NCBI GenBank assembly: GCA_021201135.1
Contig: JAJQGT010000006.1
Location: 623,548-687,547 of the forward strand
DNA length: 64,000 nt
Reading direction: 5' to 3'
DNA from: Oscillospiraceae bacterium
GTDB lineage: Bacteria; Bacillota; Clostridia; Oscillospirales; Ruminococcaceae
Shown here: positions 21,037-31,554 of the stretch, piece after piece
How positions within the stretch are numbered: position 1 is the stretch's first letter
How the letters are laid out: every line of letters starts with the position of its first letter
Notes under the pieces: model-generated
The model's input: only the letters and a program-made list of their open reading frames with translations
What the model was told of the DNA's origin: nothing
Databases searched by the model: none
Translations under genes and position numbers: made by a program

Positions 21037-21916
21037 TCTCCGTCCTCCTCTTTAGCTTCTTGCCGGCAATCTTTGCGGCTGTATTTATTATAAGTGTAAG
21101 AATAAGCAGTATGAACGCGATTGCAAACGCTGTTCCGGAATCGGCACGCTCCTTGGCGTAGACATAAAGTGCAACCGCAAGAGTTGAGCCGGCGTGGTTC
21201 GGGGTTATAGCCTCAAGAGGTGTATAGATGACGTCCGCCATGCCTGCGGTGAAGAGAAGTGCCGCACTTTCGCCGACGATTCTTCCTATCGAAAGGATAC
21301 AACCGGTGACGATACCGTCTATAGCCGAGGGAAGGACAACAGTACGGACCATGTGCCACTTTCCGGAGCCGAGTGCCAAGGAACCTTCACGGTAGCTGTC
21401 CGGGACGGTCTTCAAGCTCTCCTGAACTGTTCTGACTATCGTTGGAAGAGTCATGATTACGAGCGTGAGAGAACCTGCAAGAAGGCTTGTCTTCAGCTTG
21501 AAGGTCTGGACGAAGATAAGCATGCCGACCAGACCATAGATGATTGACGGGATTCCCGCAAGCGTTTCGGTCGCAAATTCGATTACCGCAACTGCTTTCT
21601 TGTTTTTTGCATATTCATTTAAGTATATCGCCGCTCCCGTTCCGACGGGGAGAACGATTACAAGCGTCATGATTACCACATAGATGGTGTTTAAGATGTT
21701 CGGGAGAATTCCCGTGATGCCCTTTAAGTAGCTGACGCCGTTCGAAAGGAATTCCCAACTGATATTCGGAAGTCCTCTTATTACTATCACCACTACCACA
21801 AACAGCACTGCGGCTATGATTAAAACCGCTGAAAGATAGACAAGTGCCTTGAGAATCGCTGTTTTTACTTTTCTGGAAGTGGATATACTGCCATTGCTCT
21901 TTTTCAAATCTTTCAT
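21029..21916 (-). CDS. pstA: Phosphate ABC transporter permease PstA
   Basis: [20 protein letters not shown]; conserved gene order. Confidence 0.95.
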   Translation of the reverse strand: MKDLKKSNGSISTSRKVKTAILKALVYLSAVLIIAAVLFVVVVIVIRGLPNISWEFLSNGVSYLKGITGILPNILNTIYVVIMTLVIVLPVGTGAAIYLNEYAKNKKAVAVIEFATETLAGIPSIIYGLVGMLIFVQTFKLKTSLLAGSLTLVIMTLPTIVRTVQESLKTVPDSYREGSLALGSGKWHMVRTVVLPSAIDGIVTGCILSIGRIVGESAALLFTAGMADVIYTPLEAITPNHAGSTLAVALYVYAKERADSGTAFAIAFILLILTLIINTAAKIAGKKLKRRTENE

Positions 21917-21919
21917 AAG

Positions 21920-22798
21920 TTATTTGTCCTTCTTGCGTTTTACAACAAGATTCAGTATTAGATTTACTATCATGATGAATACGAAGAGAACGAGTGCTAT
22001 GCTGAACAGTGCCTGACGCTGGAGACCCGAAGAGTAAGCCATCTCGCTTACTATCGCCGTTGTCAGGAATCTGACGCTCTTGAAGAGCCCGGGCATATTT
22101 GCAACGTTTCCGGCTACCATCATTACAGCTGTTGTTTCGCCTATTGCCCTACCTGTTCCCATTACCAAGGAAGCTAATATTCCACTCTTCGCCGCGGGAA
22201 TCGTGACATTGAAGATGGTTTCGGTTTTGTTGGCGCCGAGTGCCAGAGACGCTTCTTCATATTCCTTGGGAACTGCTCTTATTGCCGTTTCGGACATCGA
22301 AATTACCGACGGGAGAATCATGATTATGAGTACTACTATTGCCGAGAATAAATTCGCTCCGTCGGGAAGATTAAACATTTCCCTGACTGCGGGAACTACA
22401 TAGATCATTCCGACAAGTCCGAACACTACAGACGGAATTTCGCTCATCAGGTCGACTATCGAGCGCATGATTCCGGAAAATCTTTTGCCGGACATTTTTG
22501 CTATGCACACCGCACACAAGAGCCCCAGAGGGAAACCTATGAGCATTGCTCCGAAGGTTCCGAAGACGCTCGTTAAGATGAATGGAAGTATTCCATAGGA
22601 CGGGTTTTCGCCTGTTGACTTCCAGACGGTTCCGAAGAGGAATTTGAAGACTCCTATTTCCTTTATTGCCGGTATGCCTGATACAACAAGATATACTGTT
22701 ATTACTACTACAAGTGCAACAGCTAAAAAGCCGCAGATTATGAATATAGCGTTCATTATCCGGTCTATCAGGTGTGCTGTTTTCTTGACTTTATCCAT
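21920..22798 (-). CDS. pstC: Phosphate ABC transporter permease PstC
   Basis: DLMSEIPSVVFGLVGMIYVVP; conserved gene order. Confidence 0.95.
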   Translation of the reverse strand: MDKVKKTAHLIDRIMNAIFIICGFLAVALVVVITVYLVVSGIPAIKEIGVFKFLFGTVWKSTGENPSYGILPFILTSVFGTFGAMLIGFPLGLLCAVCIAKMSGKRFSGIMRSIVDLMSEIPSVVFGLVGMIYVVPAVREMFNLPDGANLFSAIVVLIIMILPSVISMSETAIRAVPKEYEEASLALGANKTETIFNVTIPAAKSGILASLVMGTGRAIGETTAVMMVAGNVANMPGLFKSVRFLTTAIVSEMAYSSGLQRQALFSIALVLFVFIMIVNLILNLVVKRKKDK

Positions 22799-22826
22799 GC
22801 CTGCGGCTTCCTTTCTGTCGCTATAT

Positions 22827-23636
22827 TTAATTTACGGGGACGCAACCTGCGGCTTCTACATACTCGTTTACAGCGGAGCTGGTGCAGAAGTCATAGAATG
22901 CCTGAGCGGCATCCGAGAGAGCAGTGTCCTTCTTGGTTACAAAGATGAAGTTTCTCTGGATTGCATATGAGCCGTCAAGGACTGTAGCACTGGTCGGGAA
23001 TACTCCCTCAACGGAGATTGCACTTACGGTGTCGTTTACGGAAGCGAGTGAAACATAGCCGATTGCGTTCGGGTTCGAGGAAACTGCGCTGACAACGTCA
23101 CCGGTGGAGGTGAGCTCCTGAGAGTAGACGCAAGCATCAGCGGTTCCGGTGATGGACTCGAAGCCGTCACGGGTGCCGGAGGAAGCTTCACGCCCGATGC
23201 AGACGATTGGAAGGTCCTCGCCGCCTACTTCGCTCCAGTTGGTGATTTCGCCGGTGAAGATGGAAGCGATCTGAGCGATTGTGAGATCAGATACGGTGTT
23301 AGAGGTGTTTACGATTACTGCAATACCGTCGATTGCAACTACTGTCTGGTCGCAGGTCTCGAGCTCCTCGTCCTTCAGGTTACGGCTTGCAAGACCGATG
23401 TCGCAGATGCCGTCGATTACAGCCTGAATTCCGGAGCCGGAACCGGTGGGATTGTAAGTAACGGTGATGTTTTCGTTCTCCTCCATGAAGGCTTCCATGA
23501 AGTAACCCATGACCTTCTCCATTGAGGTGGAGCCGTCGGTGGAAACCGACTGAGCTTCGGTTTCGCCGCAAGCGGTGAAAGAGCCGAGTGCCAATACGAG
23601 GCACATAATAAGCGCAAATATTCTTGCTTTTTTCAT
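22827..23636 (-). CDS. pstS: Phosphate-binding lipoprotein PstS
   Basis: Lipobox FTACGE; VSTDGSTSMEKVMG..YNPTGSGSGIQAVIDG..IGREASSGTRDGFE. Confidence 0.93.
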   Translation of the reverse strand: MKKARIFALIMCLVLALGSFTACGETEAQSVSTDGSTSMEKVMGYFMEAFMEENENITVTYNPTGSGSGIQAVIDGICDIGLASRNLKDEELETCDQTVVAIDGIAVIVNTSNTVSDLTIAQIASIFTGEITNWSEVGGEDLPIVCIGREASSGTRDGFESITGTADACVYSQELTSTGDVVSAVSSNPNAIGYVSLASVNDTVSAISVEGVFPTSATVLDGSYAIQRNFIFVTKKDTALSDAAQAFYDFCTSSAVNEYVEAAGCVPVN

Positions 23637-23711
23637 TTCAAATAACATCCTTTCAGATAATACAAGTGAGACGGACTTTTGCCGTCCATGGCTCTAATAT
23701 AACGCAGTTAA

Positions 23712-23751
23712 TGTTAAGTCTGAAAGTACTGTTATGTTAAATCTATGTTAA
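23712..23751 (-). promoter_or_regulatory. Pho box (TTAACA repeats) upstream of pstS
   Basis: Minus-strand TTAACA at 23746-23751 and 23735-23740 (11-bp step) plus a third at 23712-23717 (23 bp further). Confidence 0.65.
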
Positions 23752-23772
23752 ATATCGCCTGAAAACGAAAAA

Positions 23773-23796
23773 AATCCGCCACGAAGGCGGATTTTT
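23773..23796. terminator. Terminator downstream of degV
   Basis: AATCCGCC ACGAA GGCGGATT with T/A tracts on both sides. Confidence 0.8.
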
Positions 23797-23809
23797 GATG
23801 CAATAATTA

Positions 23810-24670
23810 TTATTTGTGTATTCCTCTAAAGAACAGTGCTATCGTTCCCGGTCCGGCATGACCGCCGGTTACGGGCTCGTACTGTTCTATCATAGCATTT
23901 CCGGTGAAGCCGATAGCTTTGAGCTGATCGAGGAGATTCATCGCTCCTGCTTCGTTATCGGCATGGGCAATGCTTATATCGAGGGACATATCCGAACAGA
24001 GCTTCTGATATTTGTCGACGAGAGTGGCGATTGCCCTCTTCTCTCCCCTTGCGACACCGTTGAAGACGATGTGACCGGTGTTGTCGCCCATGAGAATCGG
24101 CTTGACATTGAGGAGCGAGCCGGCGAATGAAACCGCTCCCGAAACTCTTCCGCCCTTCTTGAGATACTTCATGTCGTCAACGGTGAAGTACTGGCAAAGC
24201 TTCTCACGGCGATTATAAAGCTCGTTGACGACAACGTCGATTCTTTCGCCCTTCTCGATGAGCTCGGCGGCGTCGAGGACGTGCATTCCCTCGCCCAGAG
24301 AGGCGGCATATGAGTCGAAAACGACTATCGAGCGCTCGGGGTAGGATTCCTGAAGCTCACTTGCGGCGATTTTTGCGGAAGCTATCGCTCCGCTTATTCC
24401 ACCCGCCATTCCGACATAGAGAACGTCGTCGCCGTTCTGAAGTGCGGGCTCGAAAGCCTTCATATAATCGACGATATTTACCATCGAGGTCTTTATGTCT
24501 GCGCCCTCACGCATGGCTTTATAGAACGACTTGCCGTCGAAGCCTTCGAGGGTGTTATACTCTATAACCTCGTCATTTATGCTATAGTGAAAATGTACAA
24601 TCTCAACATTATGCTCCTTAAGAACCGCGGGGCTCAGAATTGCGGAGGTATCGGTGAAAAGTCTTATCAT
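23810..24670 (-). CDS. DegV family fatty acid-binding protein
   Basis: VFDSYAASLGEGMHVLDAAELIEKG; YLKKGGRVSGAVSFAGSLLNVKPIL; GHAGPGTIALFF. Confidence 0.92.
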   Translation of the reverse strand: MIRLFTDTSAILSPAVLKEHNVEIVHFHYSINDEVIEYNTLEGFDGKSFYKAMREGADIKTSMVNIVDYMKAFEPALQNGDDVLYVGMAGGISGAIASAKIAASELQESYPERSIVVFDSYAASLGEGMHVLDAAELIEKGERIDVVVNELYNRREKLCQYFTVDDMKYLKKGGRVSGAVSFAGSLLNVKPILMGDNTGHIVFNGVARGEKRAIATLVDKYQKLCSDMSLDISIAHADNEAGAMNLLDQLKAIGFTGNAMIEQYEPVTGGHAGPGTIALFFRGIHK

Positions 24671-24823
24671 TTTTATTGTCTCCTTACAGTCTTATGGGAT
24701 TTTGCTCGCAGATTATGATACCACTTTGGCTTGAAAATTTCAACCGGTACCCGAAAAAATCGTCTCTACTCTTAAAAATAAAGCGGTAGAGTCCCAAATC
24801 AAGGAATTCTACCGCCATAATTA

Positions 24824-25426
24824 TTACTTCGATTCGTCTTTTTTATGGTTCGCATGGAACAGTCGGAAGCTCAGGACTACCAGTGCCTCCGCAGGAATCT
24901 CTATCAAGAATAACTGCCACCAGTTGTGCTTAAGGAAGACCACATACAGAGTCGTGACTATACTCAGGACCAGAAGCGAAACTATCACAAAGTTATATTT
25001 GCCATCATGCCAGATTGAGTTGAGGACCAACAGCGCCGTGAAAAGAACCGGCAGAGCATAGACGAACACCTGCCAATATATCAAGCCCCTCAACCAGAAG
25101 ATGACAAAGAGAATCGTTGCGACAGTCATAATTCCGACCGAAGTGATTGCCATTATAATCTGATATGGGATGGTGGTCTTGACGGAATCGAGGATGCTTA
25201 TCTTCTCCTCAGGGTCGTGAGGGCGAACGAGATAGTCGACCGTCACGCCGAAGATGTCGGCGATATTGCGGAGAACTATTACATCCGGCAGAGCCTCAGC
25301 CCGTTCCCACTTGGAGACGGACTTGTCGGAATAGTTGAGCTTTTCGGCAAGCTCAAGCTGGGTCATTCCTGCACGGGTTCTCAATTCTATTATATTGCTT
25401 GCTATAGTGGTCTCGATCTCTTTCAT
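24824..25426 (-). CDS. XRE-family regulator with C-terminal TM segments
   Basis: MTQLELAEKLNYSDKSVSKWERAEALPD HTH plus hydrophobic segments. Confidence 0.85.
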   Translation of the reverse strand: MKEIETTIASNIIELRTRAGMTQLELAEKLNYSDKSVSKWERAEALPDVIVLRNIADIFGVTVDYLVRPHDPEEKISILDSVKTTIPYQIIMAITSVGIMTVATILFVIFWLRGLIYWQVFVYALPVLFTALLVLNSIWHDGKYNFVIVSLLVLSIVTTLYVVFLKHNWWQLFLIEIPAEALVVLSFRLFHANHKKDESK

Positions 25427-25451
25427 GGTTACCTCACTTCTAAGAGAAAAA

Positions 25452-26299
25452 CTACTTTTCGAAGAAGACTACTCCTATTGCACCCGGACCGATATGGGTG
25501 CCGATTGTGGCGCCGATTCTCATGACGGGAAGCTCACTTGTTTCAGACTCCCAGAGGCTTCTTGAATCCTCGACATATTTGTCAAGGTACCTCTGCTGTT
25601 GCCGGTGTACGCCAACGAATAAGGCTTTGAGAAGTCGATGCCGTTGCCCTTGTTGATAAGCTCATTCAAGAGATTATTCCCCTTCTTCGAGCCTCTGGCT
25701 TTTCCGACCATCACTACTTCGCCTTCAACAACGCCGATAACCGGCTTTATCTGGAGAAGGCTTCCCGCAAACTCTACCGCCGCCGAGATTCTGCCGCCTT
25801 TTCTTAAGTACTTGAGGGTATCAAGGAGTGCTAAGATTCTTATCTTATGTCTTACTTCATTGAGGGTCTTCTCTAACTCTTCTGCACCCATACCGTCTCT
25901 GATAAGAGAATCTGCGTATCTTATAAATACTGCTTCGCCTAATGCCGCGCTCAGGCTGTCGACTACTATCGGCTTCGGGTCGAAGGACTCTGCTGCGATG
26001 CAGGCGGACTGATAGGTTCCGGAAAGCTTTGATGAAAGTGTGATGACAAATGGCGTGTCGCCATCGGCGATAACTTCTTCAAAAGCCTTTTCATAATCAG
26101 CCGGTGTAAGCTGAGAGGTGTGCGGGAGGTCGTCCGACTCGACGAGCATGTCGTAGAATCTGTCGGGAGTGATGTCAACACCGTCTCTATACTCCGTGCC
26201 GCCGATTGTGACGGTCAATGGGATGAGATACCAACCGTGTTCTTTTGCTTCGTTGACGGTTATATCTGATGCTGAGTCGATTACAAGTCTTAGTGCCAT
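25452..26299 (-). pseudogene. DegV family gene interrupted by a frameshift near 25588
   Basis: ORF ends NSRGTLTNMSRIQEASGSLKQVSFPS*; the neighbouring frame continues YLDKYVEDSRSLWESETSELPVMRIGATIGTHIGPGAIGVVFFEK*, the expected DegV C-terminus. Confidence 0.85.
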
Positions 26300-26326
26300 T
26301 GGGTTGCTCCTTTAGTTATGAAAAAT

Positions 26327-26767
26327 TTATTGCTTCTTGGCGAGATAATCCTCCAAGAACTTCACGGCTTCGATATAGCCGTTAAAGCCGAGTCCCATAT
26401 AGGTCTTTACGCATGCCTTGCCGGCGTAGGAAATCTGCCGGAAGTCCTCGCGTTCGTTGACAGCCGAGATATGAACCTCAACCGCAGGAATCGAAACAGC
26501 CTTCAAAGCGTCTAAGATTGCCACGCTTGTGTGGGTGTAAGCCGCCGGATTTATGACTATTCCGTCGAAAACTCCATAGGCATCCTGAATCCTGTCGACG
26601 ATTGCGCCTTCGTGATTCGACTGGAAGAAATCCACTTCTATTCCCCTGCTGTCGCAATATTCGAATATCAGCTTTACAAGCGAGGCATAGGTCTCGGAGC
26701 CATAGATTCCGGGCTCCCTGATTCCGAGCATGTTCAGATTCGGACCGTTTATTACAAGTATTTTCAT
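26327..26767 (-). CDS. aroQ: Type II 3-dehydroquinate dehydratase
   Basis: ILVINGPNLNMLGIREPGIYG; FFQSNHEGAIVDRIQDA; GIVINPAAYTHTSVAI. Confidence 0.96.
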   Translation of the reverse strand: MKILVINGPNLNMLGIREPGIYGSETYASLVKLIFEYCDSRGIEVDFFQSNHEGAIVDRIQDAYGVFDGIVINPAAYTHTSVAILDALKAVSIPAVEVHISAVNEREDFRQISYAGKACVKTYMGLGFNGYIEAVKFLEDYLAKKQ

Positions 26768-27996
26768 TATACCATGCCCTCGATTTCTTTTATAATCCTG
26801 TCGATGGTTTCCGCAACCGTTCCGTTGTTGTCGACCTTTATGTCTGCGAAGCGCTCGTACATAGGCTTGCGATCTTCATAAAGCTCCGATAGATCCGACT
26901 TCTGTGAAATGGGTCTGCCGTCGGTCGGGAGCTTTTGAGTGTCACGCTCGAGCCAGACGATGATGCCGTTCTGATGGAGAAGGTTATAGTTTTCCTCCCT
27001 CGTGACGACTCCGCCACCGGTGGAGATGATTCTCTCAGAAAGCTTGCCGGAGGCTTGCATTTCGGCGGTTTCAAGCCTTCGGAACTCACTTTCGCCGAAG
27101 CGCTCGAATATCTCGGAGATGCTTATCCCGGCATTCTTCACGATTTCCGCATCGGTTTCGATGACCTGCCTATGTAGCCTCTGCCCGAGAGCCTGAGCCA
27201 CGACCGATTTGCCGCTACCCGGCATCCCTATTAATATAATGTTTTCGAGCTCTTTTGTCAACGATTTTTCGATAAATGTAACCGAATCGTCACTAATTTT
27301 TTTATTCTGGAATCGCTCGGAGCTGTATTTTGCCTGCGCCACGAGCATGTGGAGCCCGCTCTTGTACTTAAGTCCGAGAGCTTCGGCTTGCAAAATCAGC
27401 GCCGTTCTCATCGGGTTGTAGATTACGTCAAGGACGCACTCGCAAGCGGGAATTCTTCTTAAATCGAGGGGCGAAACGCCGTTTTTCGGGTACATTCCAA
27501 CGGGTGTCGCGTTTACTACGAGGACAGCATCCGAATGCTTTTCGATGTTGTCGTAGTTGTCTTCGCCCGAGCGACTTATCGGGATTACTTCGGCACCCAT
27601 TTCGCTCAGGACTTTCTTGACGGTCACGCCGGTGCCGCCGGTTCCAAGAACCAAGACTTTTTTGCCGGAGACTTGGACGCCGGTTTCAAGAACCATGCTC
27701 CTGAATCCGTAATAGTCGGTGTTATAGCCATAGATTCTGCCATCGTGCTTGACAAGAGTATTGACGCTTCCAAGGCTTTTTGCAATATCCGAAAGCTCGT
27801 CGCAGAGGGATGCGGCGACCTTTTTATACGGTATCGTGACATTCAAGCCGTCCCAGTCGCCGTGAAGGATGAAGTCTTCGACTTTATCACGGGGGATTTC
27901 GTAGAGACGGTAGTCGTAGTCGCCTAAATAGGCATGAATCCGAGGAGAATAGCTGTGCCCCAAGGTCTCACCTAAGAGACCGCATTTCAACGACAC
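26767..27996 (-). CDS. aroE/aroK: Bifunctional shikimate dehydrogenase / shikimate kinase fusion
   Basis: N-term GLLGETLGHSYSPRIH, NVTIPYKK; C-term IILIGMPGSGKSVVAQAL, ISTGGGVVTR. Confidence 0.92.
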   Translation of the reverse strand: MSLKCGLLGETLGHSYSPRIHAYLGDYDYRLYEIPRDKVEDFILHGDWDGLNVTIPYKKVAASLCDELSDIAKSLGSVNTLVKHDGRIYGYNTDYYGFRSMVLETGVQVSGKKVLVLGTGGTGVTVKKVLSEMGAEVIPISRSGEDNYDNIEKHSDAVLVVNATPVGMYPKNGVSPLDLRRIPACECVLDVIYNPMRTALILQAEALGLKYKSGLHMLVAQAKYSSERFQNKKISDDSVTFIEKSLTKELENIILIGMPGSGKSVVAQALGQRLHRQVIETDAEIVKNAGISISEIFERFGESEFRRLETAEMQASGKLSERIISTGGGVVTREENYNLLHQNGIIVWLERDTQKLPTDGRPISQKSDLSELYEDRKPMYERFADIKVDNNGTVAETIDRIIKEIEGMV

Positions 27997-27997
27997 T

Positions 27998-29185
27998 TTA
28001 TATTACCTCTCTGTAGCTGCCCAAGTAGTTATATTCGCTGCAAATATCTCCGAGCTCGCTCATCAGCTGCAGGAACTGAGGAGAATAGACGGAGGTGTCG
28101 AGGTCGAAATAGAACATGAACTCGAAATCCTTGTCGGGAATCGGGCGGCTCTCAAGCTTCGAAAGGTTGATTCCGAAGGCATAGAGCCTTGAAAGAAGCT
28201 TATAGAGCGAACCGGGCTTATCCTCGAGGACGCACATAAGACTGGTTCTGTCGGCACCGGGATAGATTTCGAGATCCTTCGAGATGCAGATGAATCTTGT
28301 GTAATTGTTGTCGTTGTCCTGAACTGCTGACTTGAGGCATTCGAGACCATAGAGCTTCCGGCATTCACTCGAGGAAAGGGTTGCGATATCGTTTCTATCC
28401 GATTCAGCGACCATCTTGGCGGCAACGGCAGTGTTCTCGCAAGGAATGACTTTGACTCCCTTGAGGGTGGACAAGAATTCGGCGCACTGAGTTATCGCCT
28501 GCTGATGTGAGTAAATCTCGGTGATGTCTTCGAGCTTGGTGCCGCGCTTTGTGAGGAGATTGTGCTCAACCTTCAGGCGGATACTGCGGACGATATTGAA
28601 GCTGTGCTTGGTCATCAGGTCATAGACGGAGTTGACCGAGCCGGCGGTGCTGTTCTCAAGAGGGATTACGCCATACTTGCAGAAGCCCTTTTCGATTGCG
28701 GTAAAGACGGCATCGAAGGTTGAGAAGTACATAACGTTCGGCGACTTGAAGAGCTTCCCTGCGGCTATCGAGGAGTATGCGCCCTCAACGCCCTGACATG
28801 CGACTACGGCACGCTCGGGGAAAAGCTTGGGTGTGTTTTCTATTGCCGAGGAAATTTTTGAGCTGAGCTCGCTTCCCTGACCGATGAGACGGTTCTGATA
28901 GCCGCGGCTGAGCTCCAGGATAAACGAATAGAGAAGCTCGGTGTATTCCTTGAGCTCGTCGGGGGTCTTGTCGACAACGTCCTGAATCTTTTCGCGTTCA
29001 CGACGGATATCTAAGACCGGAAGGCTGTGCTCCTTCTTGAAGGATGCCAAGCCTGCGGCGGTCTCCATTCTCTCGCCGAAAAGCCTGACTATTTCGTTGT
29101 CAATTTCATCAATCTTGTTGCGATAGACCTTTCTGCCGTCGGCGGTGTCGGGTGTAATCTTCTCGGTTTCATCTACAATAGCCAT
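27998..29185 (-). CDS. pheA: Bifunctional chorismate mutase / prephenate dehydratase
   Basis: N-term chorismate mutase (RNKIDEIDNEIVRLFGERMETA), VACQGVEGAYSSIAAGKLF, C-term ACT LESRPIPDKDFEFMFYFDLD. Confidence 0.93.
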   Translation of the reverse strand: MAIVDETEKITPDTADGRKVYRNKIDEIDNEIVRLFGERMETAAGLASFKKEHSLPVLDIRREREKIQDVVDKTPDELKEYTELLYSFILELSRGYQNRLIGQGSELSSKISSAIENTPKLFPERAVVACQGVEGAYSSIAAGKLFKSPNVMYFSTFDAVFTAIEKGFCKYGVIPLENSTAGSVNSVYDLMTKHSFNIVRSIRLKVEHNLLTKRGTKLEDITEIYSHQQAITQCAEFLSTLKGVKVIPCENTAVAAKMVAESDRNDIATLSSSECRKLYGLECLKSAVQDNDNNYTRFICISKDLEIYPGADRTSLMCVLEDKPGSLYKLLSRLYAFGINLSKLESRPIPDKDFEFMFYFDLDTSVYSPQFLQLMSELGDICSEYNYLGSYREVI

Positions 29186-29221
29186 ATGTCATGTCCTTTC
29201 GTGTCTATTATTATAAATATA

Positions 29222-30289
29222 TTATAAGTATTTCTTATATTCGAGATAAGCGTCGTAAACGGCGATTGCGGCGGCGGCTTCGACACAGGGAACCGCACGG
29301 GGCACTATGCAGGGGTCGTGTCGACCCTTTACGACAAGCTCGCCCTCCGTCATGGAATCGAGCCTTACTGAGTGCTGTTTCTGGGAGATTGACGGTGTCG
29401 GCTTGAATGCGGCTTTGAATGTAAGCGGCATTCCGGTTGTGATGCCGCCGAGGATGCCTCCACAGTTATTGGTAGTAGTGACTATTTTGCCGTCCTTGAT
29501 TTCAAACGGGTCGTTATTCTGACTGCCACGAAGCTTTGACGCCTCAAAGCCGATTCCGAACTCTATTCCCTTCACTGCCGGGATTCCGAAGACGATGTTT
29601 GCAATCCTGTTTTCCATTCCGTCGAACATCGGGTCACCGAGCCCCATGGGAAGCCCAAGCACTTTACATTCGACCACTCCCCCGACCGAGTCGCCCTCGC
29701 TCTTGGCTGAGGCTATGCACTCCTGCATCTTAGTGGCGCTCTCGTCGCTTACCGTCGGGAAAGGCTTTCCGGCAGTCGATTCAATGAGCTCGCCGTCATC
29801 GAAAACGTCGCCTATAGAAGCGATCCGGGAAATAACGGTAATGCCCAGGCTTTCGAGAATCTGGAGTACTATTCCTCCGGCAACACACAGCGGCGCTGTC
29901 AGTCTGCCCGAGAAGTGCCCGCCGCCGGCGTAGTCCTGAAATCCGCCGTATTTGACGGATGCAGTATAGTCGGCATGCCCGGGTCTTGGTAGGATTTTAA
30001 GCTCGCTATAATCATTCGAGCGGGTGTCGGTGTTTCTTATAATCGCCGTGAGCGGTGCGCCGCAGGTGACGCCGTCGCGAAGCCCGGAAACGAATTCCGG
30101 TTTGTCGGCTTCCTTGCGGGCTGTTGAATAGGCATTCTTGCCGGGAGCACGACGTGATGTAAAAGCTTCAAGCTTGTCAAAGTCGATTTTTATTCCCGCA
30201 GGGAGCCCCTCGAGGGTCATTCCGATAGCCGCCGAGTGGGACTGTCCGAATATGGTGAGCCTGATGTTACTGCCGATACTGCTTGCCAT
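29222..30289 (-). CDS. aroC: Chorismate synthase
   Basis: IFGQSHSAAIGMTLEGLPAG; TRSNDYSELKILPRPGHADYTA. Confidence 0.96.
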   Translation of the reverse strand: MASSIGSNIRLTIFGQSHSAAIGMTLEGLPAGIKIDFDKLEAFTSRRAPGKNAYSTARKEADKPEFVSGLRDGVTCGAPLTAIIRNTDTRSNDYSELKILPRPGHADYTASVKYGGFQDYAGGGHFSGRLTAPLCVAGGIVLQILESLGITVISRIASIGDVFDDGELIESTAGKPFPTVSDESATKMQECIASAKSEGDSVGGVVECKVLGLPMGLGDPMFDGMENRIANIVFGIPAVKGIEFGIGFEASKLRGSQNNDPFEIKDGKIVTTTNNCGGILGGITTGMPLTFKAAFKPTPSISQKQHSVRLDSMTEGELVVKGRHDPCIVPRAVPCVEAAAAIAVYDAYLEYKKYL

Positions 30290-30305
30290 CTTGCACCGTC
30301 CTTAT

Positions 30306-31553
30306 CTATGATTTTATCTTTAGTGTTAAGAAGTCCTCCCAGAAGTCGGGATAAGACTTTCTTACGCACATGCTGTCAAGCACTGTTACTTTACCGGTTG
30401 ATGCACAGCTTGCGACCGCCGCACTCATTGCGATTCGGTGGTCGTTACAGCTGTCGACCGTGCCGCCGGTGAGATTTCTGACGCCTGTTATGATTATACC
30501 GTCGGGAAGCTCCCTTGCATTGCCGCCGAGATCGTTTATAAGCGCACAGGTCGAGGCGATTCTGTCCGATTCCTTGATTCTGAGGCGTTCGGCGTTGATG
30601 ACTCTTGTTTCGCCCTTGCAGACGGAGGCAACAACGCAGAGTGTCGGAATCAGGTCGGGAATCTGGGAAGCGTCAATCGTGACGCCCTTAAGATTCCCCT
30701 TCTTTACGGTCACCGAATTGCCGTCGACCGAAATATCTGCGCCCATTTCCTTGAGGACTTCGATTGCCGCCTTATCGCCCTGGGTCGAATCGGGGTTCAA
30801 GCCGGTAACCGTGACTCCCTCATCCGAAAGCGCACCCATGCAGAGATAGAACGCCGCATTGGAATAGTCGCCCTCAACGGTGAAGCTCTCGCCCAAATCA
30901 GGTTTCTGTGAGCCTTTTATACAGTAGGTGTCGCCGGTGTGATTGTATTCGATGCCCGACTTCCGAAGAAGCTCTTCGGTCATGGTGATATAGCCCTTTG
31001 ACTGGAGCACTCCCGTCACCCGAAGGGTCGAATCCCCTTCAAGAAGCGGCAACGCCAGAAGAAGCCCGGTTATGTACTGCGAGGAGACATCCCCGGGGAT
31101 TTCGTATTCGCCGGAAGCGAGCCTGCCGGAAACCCGAATTGTGGTTTCGGTCTTCGAAATGCTCATGCCGTGAGCAGTGAGTACTTCGTCCAGAGGACTC
31201 AGCGGGCGGTCGATGAGCCTGCCCTTTGGGATAAAGTCCCCTTCTACTCCCAAAGCTCCGAAAACGGGAATCAGGAACCGAAGGGTCGAGCCGCTTTCTC
31301 CGCACTCGAAAGTGTCTGAGTGCTGACTTGAAACCGGCGAGACATGTATTTTGTTGTTCTGAATCTCTATATTCGCGCCTGCTGAATTCATGCAGTCGGC
31401 AGTGGCGATGATGTCATTGGAGATGCCTTTACAGGTGATTTCGACATCATGCGACCCAAGAGCCGCCAAAATAACGGCTCTGTGCGCCTGAGATTTCGAA
31501 GCAGGTATCAGAACTGAGCCTGTTCTCTCGCCGGGGATGAGTTCTCTTGTCAT
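30306..31553 (-). CDS. aroA: 3-phosphoshikimate 1-carboxyvinyltransferase
   Basis: IPASKSQAHRAVILAAL; ESGSTLRFLIPVFGAL; LRIKESDRIASTCALI. Confidence 0.95.
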   Translation of the reverse strand: MTRELIPGERTGSVLIPASKSQAHRAVILAALGSHDVEITCKGISNDIIATADCMNSAGANIEIQNNKIHVSPVSSQHSDTFECGESGSTLRFLIPVFGALGVEGDFIPKGRLIDRPLSPLDEVLTAHGMSISKTETTIRVSGRLASGEYEIPGDVSSQYITGLLLALPLLEGDSTLRVTGVLQSKGYITMTEELLRKSGIEYNHTGDTYCIKGSQKPDLGESFTVEGDYSNAAFYLCMGALSDEGVTVTGLNPDSTQGDKAAIEVLKEMGADISVDGNSVTVKKGNLKGVTIDASQIPDLIPTLCVVASVCKGETRVINAERLRIKESDRIASTCALINDLGGNARELPDGIIITGVRNLTGGTVDSCNDHRIAMSAAVASCASTGKVTVLDSMCVRKSYPDFWEDFLTLKIKS

Positions 31554-31554
31554 A

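Noticed and set aside
25580-25600. Programmed ribosomal frameshift in DegV
   Set aside because: No slippery heptamer or evident downstream structure; indel or sequencing error is simpler
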